DNA from: CAIYUC01 sp963682005
GTDB lineage: Bacteria > Bacteroidota > Bacteroidia > Bacteroidales > FEN-979
Direction: 5' to 3'
Assembly (NCBI GenBank): GCA_963682005.1
Contig: OY820914.1
Coordinates: 1,364,001 to 1,428,000, forward strand
Length of the DNA: 64,000 nt
Part shown: piece by piece, positions 35,515 through 43,629 of the stretch
How positions within the stretch are numbered: position 1 is the stretch's first letter
How the letters are laid out: each line of letters begins with the position of its first letter
Program-made: the position numbers and the translations under genes
Notes under the pieces: model-generated
What the model was told of the DNA's origin: nothing
Database searches by the model: none
What the model saw: only the letters and a program-made list of their open reading frames with translations

Positions 35515-35568
35515 AGTTTTTTGGGAATCATCAAAGTATAAAAGATTTTACAAAACCCGGTTGATCGC

Positions 35569-35709
35569 TCAGAACTTCCCAAACTTAAGGCCAACCGTAC
35601 CTGTGAAATTATTAAGGATATCGGAAGATGTGTTCATGAGTTTTAAATCAGGCGTATAACGATAGCTGACACCGGCCGTCAGACGCATGAAGTTATTCCC
35701 GGGACCTGG
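35569..35709 (-). pseudogene. C-terminal remnant of an outer-membrane beta-barrel gene
   Basis: On the complement a 46-codon open stretch ends RLTAGVSYRYTPDLKLMNTS...FTGTVGLKFGKF followed by TGA. Alternating hydrophobic residues, a Y-rich strand and a terminal phenylalanine are the usual end of a Bacteroidota outer-membrane barrel. It begins after a stop codon and overlaps the end of the DUF3108 gene by 17 bases in another frame. So it looks like the tail of a gene whose body was deleted when DUF3108 came to lie here. Confidence 0.45.
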
Positions 35710-36496
35710 TCATAGAAGTGACAGGATTCGCCAGGCCCTGGTATTTGATCAGCTCCAGTTTGACCGATCCGACCACAACTTCGGATTTTACCAGCACCGG
35801 CAGATGATTCAGGTCATCCGTGATCCAAAGGCTCATGGCATATGGCTGGCTGAAGACATTCCCGGTCACAAGCATCGGGCGGAACCGGAGACAATGAAAT
35901 TTCCCGATCTCGATCTCCACATCTTCACGGCCCGTAAATTCAACAGCCGAATTATATAACGAATCATCCAGGAAGAACTTTACCGGGAAACGATCGCCGG
36001 GTTTAACCTTTGAAAAATCGATCGTCCGGGAAAAATAAAAAGCGGAAACAATATCCTGGGTCCCCGTCGGTATGTGCTTATTTGCCGTCGAGCTTGAGGC
36101 AGAATTTGAAAACTGGTTGAACCGCACCTCATCATCCTTTGAATACCCGCCTTCCCGCGTTTTTCTTATAAAATGAAGCGGAAATAAATATTCTTCATCG
36201 ATGTAGGTCTCAAACCGGTCATCCACCTTGAAGAACAGGTTGAACGCACCCTTTGATTTCCCTTCCGCGATCACATGGTAGGTATCCCGGCCGTTCACCT
36301 GCCTGGTCTCCGGCGTCACCTCCAGCGTGGCAATGCCGGCAGTTACTTTGCCTGTTACGAATGAATCATAATAGGCGCGGAATTTCAGCTTTTCTCCACG
36401 GATGAATGCTGTATTGGAAGGTTTGGTGGCTTCCTGGGATTGTGAAATGAAAAATGAAAAATTAAAAATGAAAAATGCAAGGATGTGTTTATTCAT
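35693..36496 (-). CDS. DUF3108-family secreted protein
   Basis: A 267-residue protein with a signal peptide (MNKHILAFFIFNFSFFISQS). The DUF3108 pattern is visible: FIRGEKLKFRAYYDSFVTGKVTAGIATLEV, DTYHVIAEGKSKGAFNLFFKVDDRFETYID, FPLHFIRKTREGGY and WITDDLNHLPVLVKSEVVVGSVKLELIKYQG. The fold is a beta-rich envelope domain of unknown role. Its signal peptide codons come from ATGAAAAA units. The last 17 bases overlap the barrel remnant. It lies 37 bases downstream of leuS on the same strand and may be cotranscribed with it. Confidence 0.85.
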   Translation of the reverse strand: MNKHILAFFIFNFSFFISQSQEATKPSNTAFIRGEKLKFRAYYDSFVTGKVTAGIATLEVTPETRQVNGRDTYHVIAEGKSKGAFNLFFKVDDRFETYIDEEYLFPLHFIRKTREGGYSKDDEVRFNQFSNSASSSTANKHIPTGTQDIVSAFYFSRTIDFSKVKPGDRFPVKFFLDDSLYNSAVEFTGREDVEIEIGKFHCLRFRPMLVTGNVFSQPYAMSLWITDDLNHLPVLVKSEVVVGSVKLELIKYQGLANPVTSMTRSRE

Positions 36497-36533
36497 GATT
36501 TAAAAAATCAGCAGGGCAGTGGAATAGCAAAAA

Positions 36534-39347
36534 CTATACCACGACATTGATGATCTTTTTCGGCACGAAGATGATCTTCTTCGGGGGCTTACCCTGGAGC
36601 CATTTCTGGGATTCTTCGGCCGTCAGCACCGCCTGTTCAGCCTCCTGAGCGCTGACCCCAAGCGGCAACTCAAGCTGAAACCGCATCTTCCCGTTGAATG
36701 AAACAGGATAGGAGAAAGAATCCTCGAGAACAAACTCTTCCCGGAATTTGGGAAACTTCGCCGTTGAAATGCTTTCCCTATGGCCCAGGTTTTCCCACAA
36801 CTCCTCCGCCATGTGCGGGGCGTATGGAGAAACAAGGATCACAAGGTCTTCCAGGATCGCACGTTTATTGCATTTAAGCTCCGAAAGCTCATTGGTACAG
36901 ATCATGAATGTGCTTACCGCGGTATTGAACGAGAACCGCTCGATGTCATCCTGGATGCGCTTGATGGTCTTGTGAAGGACTTTGAGTTCCGCTTTTGACG
37001 GCTCTTCATCCGTCACCAGGAATTCGTTGTTGAAATCATGATAAAGACGCCAGAACTTGCGGATAAAGCGGAACACACCTTCGATCCCGTGGGTATCCCA
37101 GGGTTTGGATTGCTCCAGCGGTCCGAGGAACATCTCGTACAGGCGAAGGGTGTCGGCGCCATAATGGTCGATCAGGTCATCCGGATTGACGACATTATGC
37201 AATGATTTTGACATCTTCTCGACTTCAGAACCGCAGATGTATTTTCCTTCTTCGAGGATGAATTCCGCATCTGCCAGGTCGGGGCGCCATTTCTTGAAAG
37301 CGTCCGTGTCCAGGACATCATCGGTCACGAGACTTACATCAACATGCATGTCCATGGTTTCGTAGCCGCTGCGGAGATTGAAAGAAACAAATTTGCTTGT
37401 TCCCTTGATTCTGTAAACAATGCTTGATCTTCCCTGGATCATTCCCTGGTTGATCAGCTTTTTGAACGGTTCATCCTTGCATGCAAGCCCGATATCGAAC
37501 AGGAACTTATTCCAGAAGCGGGCGTAGATAAGGTGACCCGTGGCGTGTTCCGCTCCACCGATGTAGAGATCCACGTTCTGCCAGTAATCATTGGCTTCTT
37601 TTGAAAAATATTCATTGTCATTCCGCGGATCCATGTACCGGAGGTAATAGGCGCTGGATCCGGCAAACCCGGGCATGGTGCTGGTTTCATACGGATACCC
37701 TTCCGGTGTTTTCCAGTTTTTCGCACGGGCCAGGGGAGGATCGCCGGTTTCCGTAGGCAGATAGGCGTCAACTTCAGGAAGAACAAGCGGAAGCTGCGAT
37801 TCTTCGAGGACATACGGCATGCCGTCCCTGAAGTAGACCGGGAATGGCTCGCCCCAGTAGCGCTGGCGGCTGAAAATAGCATCCCGTAACCGGAAATTCA
37901 CCGACCCGGTACCGATCTTCATTTCTTCGATGCGCTGAATGACGGCACGGATGGCTTCTTTCACATTCAAACCGTTGATGAAGTCCGAATTGATAAGGAT
38001 CCCGTCTTTCGCGTCATAGGAGGATTCAGAAATATCACCGCCGGAAACCACTTCTGTGATCGGGAGATGGAACTGCTTCGCAAAATCATAGTCGCGGCTG
38101 TCGTGTGCAGGAACGGCCATGATGGCACCGGTGCCATAACCGGCCAGCACATAATCAGCGATCCAGATGGGAATTTCCGCACCATTCAGCGGGTTCAGGC
38201 AATACGACCCGGTAAATGCGCCCGTCACTTTTTTGACTTCCGTCATCCGTTCCCGTTCTGAACGGTTCTTCGCCCATGCGAGGTAATCTGCAACCTCTTT
38301 TTGCCGTTCAGGTGTTGTAAGCTTTTCTGTGAGCTCATGCTCGGGAGCGATCACCATGAATGTTGAACCGAAGATCGTGTCGGGCCGTGTGGTGAAAATA
38401 TCGAGGACCAGTGACGAATCTTTGACCGGGAACGTGATTCCGGCGCCTTCGGACCGGCCGATCCAGTTCTTTTGAATTTCACGTATCGATTCCGGCCAGT
38501 CGATCGTCCCTAACCCGTCAAGCAGACGCTGTGCATAAGCAGTGATCCTGAGAAACCATTGCCTCATCAGCTTTCGTTCGACCGGGTGGCCGCCGCGAAC
38601 CGAAAATCCTTCTTTCACTTCATCATTGGCAAGAACTGTCCCAAGTTCGGGGCACCAGTTCACAAAAGCGTCGGAAAGATAGGCCAGCCGGTAGTTCATG
38701 AGGATCTCCTGCTGCTGCTTTTCCGTAAAAGAATTCCATTCATCAGCAGAAAAAATTCCATTCCATTTTTCGCCGAAGACAGGGTCTTTTTTCCTCAGGT
38801 CCTTGTACCATTCATTGGTCACAGATGCATCAACCGATGCATTCCCTTCCTTTTCAAATACCTGGATGAGCGTTCCGACGGCCTCAGCCTTGTTTGTTTT
38901 ATTGTTGTACCAGTGGTTGAACAGTTGGATGAATGTCCATTGAGTCCATTTGTAATAAGCAGGATCCGATGTCCGCACTTCACGGCTCCAGTCGAAGGAA
39001 AACCCGATCTTATCCATCTGTTCACGGTAACGGCTGATATTTTTGGCGGTCGTTACAGCAGGATGGGTACCTGTCTGAATAGCATACTGCTCCGCGGGAA
39101 GTCCGAATGCATCGTAACCCATCGGGTGAAGCACATTAAAGCCGGTCAGCCTCTTGTACCGCGAATAAATGTCAGTTGCTATATACCCCAGCGGATGTCC
39201 GACATGAAGCCCTGCTCCCGATGGATAAGGGAACATGTCGAGCACATAATATTTCGGTTTTGATTTATCGGCTTCCGCCCGGAAAGTCTGGTTCTCCATC
39301 CAGTACTTCTGCCATTTCTTCTCGATGTCGTTGAAGTTGTATTCCAT
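36534..39347 (-). CDS. leuS: Leucyl-tRNA synthetase
   Basis: A 937-residue class I synthetase. The HIGH motif is in PYPSGAGLHVGHPLGYIATD (about 41-60), the editing (CP1) domain contains FTTRPDTIFGSTFMVIAPEH and GTGAIMAVPAHDSRDYDFA, and KMSKS is in EKMSKSLHNVVNPDDLIDHYG. The C-terminal anticodon and tail domain ends LQGKPPKKIIFVPKKIINVVV. A long insertion around residues 165-215 (KEGNASVDASVTNEWYKDL) is common in Bacteroidota LeuRS. Start ATG at 39347. Confidence 0.96.
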   Translation of the reverse strand: MEYNFNDIEKKWQKYWMENQTFRAEADKSKPKYYVLDMFPYPSGAGLHVGHPLGYIATDIYSRYKRLTGFNVLHPMGYDAFGLPAEQYAIQTGTHPAVTTAKNISRYREQMDKIGFSFDWSREVRTSDPAYYKWTQWTFIQLFNHWYNNKTNKAEAVGTLIQVFEKEGNASVDASVTNEWYKDLRKKDPVFGEKWNGIFSADEWNSFTEKQQQEILMNYRLAYLSDAFVNWCPELGTVLANDEVKEGFSVRGGHPVERKLMRQWFLRITAYAQRLLDGLGTIDWPESIREIQKNWIGRSEGAGITFPVKDSSLVLDIFTTRPDTIFGSTFMVIAPEHELTEKLTTPERQKEVADYLAWAKNRSERERMTEVKKVTGAFTGSYCLNPLNGAEIPIWIADYVLAGYGTGAIMAVPAHDSRDYDFAKQFHLPITEVVSGGDISESSYDAKDGILINSDFINGLNVKEAIRAVIQRIEEMKIGTGSVNFRLRDAIFSRQRYWGEPFPVYFRDGMPYVLEESQLPLVLPEVDAYLPTETGDPPLARAKNWKTPEGYPYETSTMPGFAGSSAYYLRYMDPRNDNEYFSKEANDYWQNVDLYIGGAEHATGHLIYARFWNKFLFDIGLACKDEPFKKLINQGMIQGRSSIVYRIKGTSKFVSFNLRSGYETMDMHVDVSLVTDDVLDTDAFKKWRPDLADAEFILEEGKYICGSEVEKMSKSLHNVVNPDDLIDHYGADTLRLYEMFLGPLEQSKPWDTHGIEGVFRFIRKFWRLYHDFNNEFLVTDEEPSKAELKVLHKTIKRIQDDIERFSFNTAVSTFMICTNELSELKCNKRAILEDLVILVSPYAPHMAEELWENLGHRESISTAKFPKFREEFVLEDSFSYPVSFNGKMRFQLELPLGVSAQEAEQAVLTAEESQKWLQGKPPKKIIFVPKKIINVVV

Positions 39348-39422
39348 TGTATTTATTCAAAGATTGTTACATAACTGGTATCAGATACTGGATACTGGAT
39401 GCTGGATGATAATACCTAATCT

Positions 39423-39510
39423 CTCACCACCTCACCACCTCATCACCTCACCACCTCACCACCTCACCACCTCACCACCTCACCACCTCACCACCTCACC
39501 ACCTCACCAG
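39423..39510. repeat. CTCACCAC octamer microsatellite, eleven copies
   Basis: Eleven consecutive 8-base units (one reads CTCATCAC), 88 bases. Related CTCACCAG/TTCACCAC units form the arms of element P4. Such an array is prone to slippage, so copy number may vary between strains. Confidence 0.9.
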
Positions 39511-39570
39511 CTATTCTTCCGCGAAATTAACAAAATCTGAAGAAACAGGAGATGAATTGGTGAATGGCTT

Positions 39571-39655
39571 CCTTTGTGAACTCTGCGCCTTCTCTGTATT
39601 CTTTGTGGTTAAGTATTTAATACCACAATGGCACAAAGGATTCACAGAGATCACA
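39571..39655. repeat. Short-period palindrome P7 (CTTTGTGG units)
   Basis: Left arm CCTTTGTGAACTCTGCGCCT to TTCTTTGTGGTTAAGTATT; right arm TTAATACCACAATGGCACAA and GGATTCACAGAGATCACAGG. The GTGGTTAAGTATTTAATACCAC centre is an almost perfect hairpin. Related units stand at 49826-49862 and 58759-58824. Confidence 0.75.
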
Positions 39656-39711
39656 GGGGAGACCGTTGGATATATTCATTAAATTTGAACTTCATTCCAG
39701 AACGTCGTTCC

Positions 39712-42700
39712 ATGGAAGAAAGCCAGGAAAAAGCAGAAACACACAGGACAGGCAGGATCATGTTGAAAATCCTGGCGATCTGCCTTTTCCTTTTCTTTTT
39801 TCTGACAATCGGGTTTTACTTTATTCTGAAGGATAACGGCGAGCTGATCTTCAGAAGCTACATACAGAATAAAATTAATGCCGAGAGCAAAGGACTTTAC
39901 CATGTTGAATTTAATAAACTGAAAATCAACCTGGCCAGCGGAACCGTGATGATCACAGAATTCATGATGACGCCTGACACCGCACTTTACGCCGGCCTTA
40001 AGCGAGCGGGAAAAACACAGAATGCTCTTTATATAATTTCTTTCAAATCGCTGACACTGAGCCAGGCCGACCTTTGGAAGATGTACCGGCTGGATGAGGT
40101 CCTGATCAATAACCTGAATATCACTCAGCCAGAGATCCTGATTGTGGCATTTCCGGATACAACGGGAGAAAAAAAAGGAGAATTCACCCACCTCTATGAG
40201 GATATTTACCCTGTTATTTCCCGGTATTTCAAATCGTTTCACATTGATTCGATCAATGTGGCTGACGGGATGTTCTACTCGAAACACACGAGCAAAGCAG
40301 GAAAATCAGCCGAAGGAAATTACACCTACTCAGCAATCCTGCGTGATTTCGACATCCGCCCCGGGAGTTTTGCAGAAAGCAAACGTGTGTTTTATTCCTC
40401 CGATATCGAATTGACGGTAAATCATTTCCGGTACAGTCTTGCCGACAGCATGTATTTCCTCACAGCTGCCAAGGCAGGATTTTCCCTGAAACAAGCACGA
40501 ATTTACGGAAATGACATTGCACTTGTCCCGAATTATGGCTCTGAGCGGATAAGGGCAATAAGGGATGGAGCGCTTTACCGGATTGACCTTCCGGATTTGA
40601 ATATAACCGGGGTGGATGTTTATAAAACACTTGTCGACCGCCGTGTGGAGATCAGCAATGTCCGGCTTGACAATTTTAATCTGAAGATGACGTCGAACAA
40701 TGCCAGCAATGGTCCCCGATCGGTGTCGGGGAAAGGGTCGGGGACAGGCAAAAAGTTTATCCTGGCAGATCTGTACACCATCATTTCCGGCGAGCTGAAA
40801 TCGGTCACCGTCGGAAATTTTATCCTGAATAATGCGGGATTTGAATATTACAGGAAAAACGAAGACACAGTACCGGAAATTAAAATTCCTGTTGTTTCAG
40901 TCACGATGGATCATTTTTTCCTTGATTCCCTGGCACACCGGGACCTGGGGAAGATCCTCTATGCGCAGGAGATCGACCTGAGGATTTTCGGGTTCCTGCT
41001 CCGGCTGCATGATAAGATCCATTCCTTGCAGGCAGGAGAGATCCGTGTTTCAACAAAGAATTCACTGATCGAAATCAGCAATTTATCCCTTTTACCCGAA
41101 CGAACAAAAATTACAACGAACGATACGACCCGGTCCATCCTGAAAATTCTCATACCGGCATTTGCCATACGAAATGTTGACATCAAAAAAGCATTCAATA
41201 ACCGGATCCTGGGTTTTGATCTGCTCGAAATAACAAATCCGGAGATGAAGATCATCCTGAACAGCACAAAACCAAAGATCGCAAGGCAGGACAATAATTC
41301 CGGAGCTATCGACGGGATGGAATCCGGGGACCTTCTTTTTAAATTCATCTCTCCTTATTTCAACACCGTAAAGGTCAAAAACGTATTGGTGCACAATTGT
41401 ATGTTCTCCATAATCCGTAATCCGAAGAGGAATAATGAGACAACCTCTTCGGGAAAGGCCAGCCTGGGGTTGAGGGACTTCCTTGTTGATTCGGTGCATT
41501 ACCGGGACCAGGCCAGGCTTTTTTACAGCCGCGATATTGACATCACCCTTTCCCCTTTTTCATTTGATGCAAAACGAAGCCATACCAGGATTTCTGCAGA
41601 AAAATTAACACTTTCGGCCGACGATTCTCTTACGGAGGCATTTGACCTGAAAGCGGAGATCCGTCCCGAAAAAGGTGCAAGCATCGACTTCCGGCTTGAG
41701 CAGCTGCATCTCAAAGGGATCAGCAATGAGAAGCTACTTAATGAGAACATTTTGCAGGCAAAACAGATGACATTGGTAAAACCGCACCTGGTCATTAAAT
41801 ATGAACAACCAGCAACCGGAAAAAAGGCGCAACAGGATGAACTACCCGGCCAGATCACAGAACTGGTCAGGTCAGTAGCGGTGGATCAGACCCGGATAAA
41901 GTCGGCAGCAGTCGATTATACAGGATTTGTCGATGATCACAGGACTTCCCTGGATTTTAATGCGTGTCATTTCTTTCTTTCGAAGCTGTTTTTCATCCCG
42001 GGAGAAATTCAACCAGGAAATGACCGCCTGAAATTTGATTCGCTTCAAATGACGATCGATGCTGATGGCAGGATCCTCTTTGACAGCAGTTATTCCCTGA
42101 CGTTCAAAAGCGCTTCCGTTCATTCGCCTCCTTCAGTCATGGTCGTGAAGGATCTCCGTTTTTCCGCTACCGGAAGGGAATCCGGGGAAACAGGGATGAG
42201 CGCTATTTTCTACACCCCGGAACTAAGCATCACCGGTTATCCGCTGAATGCGCTTCTTCATAAAAATGATCTCTTTCTTGATAATGTAACCTTAAAAGGA
42301 GCGGACATCGCGATCTCTTTACCGGAAAAGACGCCCATGGCTAAAAGCGATCCGGGCAGGAATGAAAAAGAGCCGCCGGGCCGCGGGCTGTTTTCCCGGA
42401 AGATCAGGATCGGCCGACTGGAGAGCGAACATGTGAACCTGTCTGTTGATCGCCCGGGTATTGGCATCCTGTCGCAGATCAGGGTCGATGAGTTCAGCTT
42501 CTCGGCCAGGAACCTTGTGTTCGATACAACGCTGACAAATGATCTTTCACGGTTCCTGGATTCCGAAGACATTGTGATCAGCATTCCGGGGTATTCATGG
42601 GCATCAGAGGACAGTCTCTATAAATGGAAACTGGGCGGGATCAGACTTTCGACCGGGAACAGGCATGTTTCGATCGATTCCATCAGCATGACACCGGGCT

Positions 42701-43629
42701 TTTCGCGGGAAGAATTTTCAAAGCGCATCGGGTTCCAGCAGGACCGGCTCGACATCCGGATAAACAGGGCCGATTTTTCGAATATAAATTTCAGGGACCT
42801 GGTGGAACACAGGAAGCTGTATGCTGAAAAACTGACCCTGACAGGGTCCTTTCTCGACAGTTACCGGGATAAGAGGGTTCCGCTCCCCGAGTGGAAGCGG
42901 AAACCATTACCGGTGAAAATGCTGCAGGAACTACCATTTCCGATGACCATCGACACCATTCAGCTGGTAAACGGGTTTGCGCGGTATTCGGAACAAACAG
43001 GCAAAGAACCGGGAACGATCTTTTTCGACCGGATGAACGCCATGGCAACAAATGTCACCAATGACCCATCCCGGTACGATAAAGGGACCATTCTCGGGCT
43101 CACAGGTTCGACCTACCTCCTTGGAAAAGCGCCCATCGAAGCGTCTTTCCGTTTCCCGCTCATTACCGGCCAGGATACGTTCAGCTTTTCCGCCGAAATC
43201 GGCCCACTTGACCTCACCGACCTCAACCAGATGATCATACCCCTGCAACCGGCCAGGATCGCATCCGGGAAAGAGAAAAGGACCAGCATCAGTTACGTCA
43301 ATGCCAATGACAGCTTCGCCTCCGGACTGCTGAACATATGGTACAATGATCTGAACGTAAAGATCACCGATACGAAATCCAATGTTTTCAACAAATGGAA
43401 AACAGATTTTCTCAACTTCATTTTTGATGATATTGTGCTTCCTTCCAACAACCCGGGATCAAAAGGTAAGTTACGCGACGGGATTATTTTTTTCGAGCGG
43501 GATAAAAGAAAGGGCTTTTTTAACTACGTTTGGAAGATCATGTTCAGCGGGCTGAAATCGTCCGTCGGGATCAATACCAGGCAACAGCGCGATCTGAGAA
43601 AGATCCGGAAAACGGAAGAAACCAATTGA
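39712..43629 (+). CDS. Giant AsmA-like envelope protein
   Basis: 1305 residues from ATG 39712. An in-frame ATG at 39628 would add residues encoded by the P7 repeat and is unlikely. After a charged N-terminus there is one membrane segment (ILAICLFLFFFLTIGFYFIL), then a very long beta-rich body with repeating short strands (IDSINVADGMFYS, NVLVHNCMFSI, IDTIQLVNGFARYSEQ). The end (GIIFFERDKRKGFFNYVWKI) matches the DUF748/AsmA-like group, which in other bacteria bridges the periplasm and moves phospholipid. The next gene overlaps by 4 bases and encodes a shorter paralogue. Residues 334-345 (GPRSVSGKGSGT) come from an inserted palindrome. Confidence 0.75.
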   Translation: MEESQEKAETHRTGRIMLKILAICLFLFFFLTIGFYFILKDNGELIFRSYIQNKINAESKGLYHVEFNKLKINLASGTVMITEFMMTPDTALYAGLKRAGKTQNALYIISFKSLTLSQADLWKMYRLDEVLINNLNITQPEILIVAFPDTTGEKKGEFTHLYEDIYPVISRYFKSFHIDSINVADGMFYSKHTSKAGKSAEGNYTYSAILRDFDIRPGSFAESKRVFYSSDIELTVNHFRYSLADSMYFLTAAKAGFSLKQARIYGNDIALVPNYGSERIRAIRDGALYRIDLPDLNITGVDVYKTLVDRRVEISNVRLDNFNLKMTSNNASNGPRSVSGKGSGTGKKFILADLYTIISGELKSVTVGNFILNNAGFEYYRKNEDTVPEIKIPVVSVTMDHFFLDSLAHRDLGKILYAQEIDLRIFGFLLRLHDKIHSLQAGEIRVSTKNSLIEISNLSLLPERTKITTNDTTRSILKILIPAFAIRNVDIKKAFNNRILGFDLLEITNPEMKIILNSTKPKIARQDNNSGAIDGMESGDLLFKFISPYFNTVKVKNVLVHNCMFSIIRNPKRNNETTSSGKASLGLRDFLVDSVHYRDQARLFYSRDIDITLSPFSFDAKRSHTRISAEKLTLSADDSLTEAFDLKAEIRPEKGASIDFRLEQLHLKGISNEKLLNENILQAKQMTLVKPHLVIKYEQPATGKKAQQDELPGQITELVRSVAVDQTRIKSAAVDYTGFVDDHRTSLDFNACHFFLSKLFFIPGEIQPGNDRLKFDSLQMTIDADGRILFDSSYSLTFKSASVHSPPSVMVVKDLRFSATGRESGETGMSAIFYTPELSITGYPLNALLHKNDLFLDNVTLKGADIAISLPEKTPMAKSDPGRNEKEPPGRGLFSRKIRIGRLESEHVNLSVDRPGIGILSQIRVDEFSFSARNLVFDTTLTNDLSRFLDSEDIVISIPGYSWASEDSLYKWKLGGIRLSTGNRHVSIDSISMTPGFSREEFSKRIGFQQDRLDIRINRADFSNINFRDLVEHRKLYAEKLTLTGSFLDSYRDKRVPLPEWKRKPLPVKMLQELPFPMTIDTIQLVNGFARYSEQTGKEPGTIFFDRMNAMATNVTNDPSRYDKGTILGLTGSTYLLGKAPIEASFRFPLITGQDTFSFSAEIGPLDLTDLNQMIIPLQPARIASGKEKRTSISYVNANDSFASGLLNIWYNDLNVKITDTKSNVFNKWKTDFLNFIFDDIVLPSNNPGSKGKLRDGIIFFERDKRKGFFNYVWKIMFSGLKSSVGINTRQQRDLRKIRKTEETN
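40711..40745. repeat. GTCCCCGA/TCGGGGAC palindrome inside the AsmA-like gene
   Basis: Outer arms GTCCCCGA (40712-40719) and TCGGGGAC (40738-40745) pair perfectly, with an inner CCGATCGG. In frame, encoding a Gly/Ser-rich loop (PRSVSGKGSGTGK) unlike the surrounding beta-rich sequence. Confidence 0.7.

Larger units (their letters stand above)
35228..35568. other. Intergenic region upstream of the alpha-2-macroglobulin gene
   Basis: Holds repeat B interrupted by repeat A (35343-35514). No protein gene is convincing. On the complement a weak box (TACCTTTA, about 35260) is the only promoter candidate for the large gene. Confidence 0.5.
39348..39711. other. Divergent intergenic region leuS<>AsmA-like gene, packed with repeats
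   Basis: Contains GGATACTGGATGCT units (39385-39412), an array of eleven CTCACCAC octamers (39423-39510) and the CTTTGTGG/CCACAA palindrome (39571-39655). No clear TAnnTTTG box in either direction, so the promoters of leuS and the AsmA-like gene must be embedded in or next to repeats. Confidence 0.55.

Noticed and set aside
39423..39510. Possible CRISPR-like array
   Set aside because: The 8-base units are contiguous with no spacers, and no cas genes are near. It is a microsatellite.
39628..39711. Upstream start for the AsmA-like protein
   Set aside because: The added residues (MAQRIHRDHRGDRW) are translated P7 repeat; the ATG at 39712 precedes the membrane segment at a normal distance.
43530..43625. 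Upstream start for the second AsmA-like protein
   Set aside because: It would overlap the first gene by 100 bases with an unrelated sequence; the TTGA overlap start fits better.
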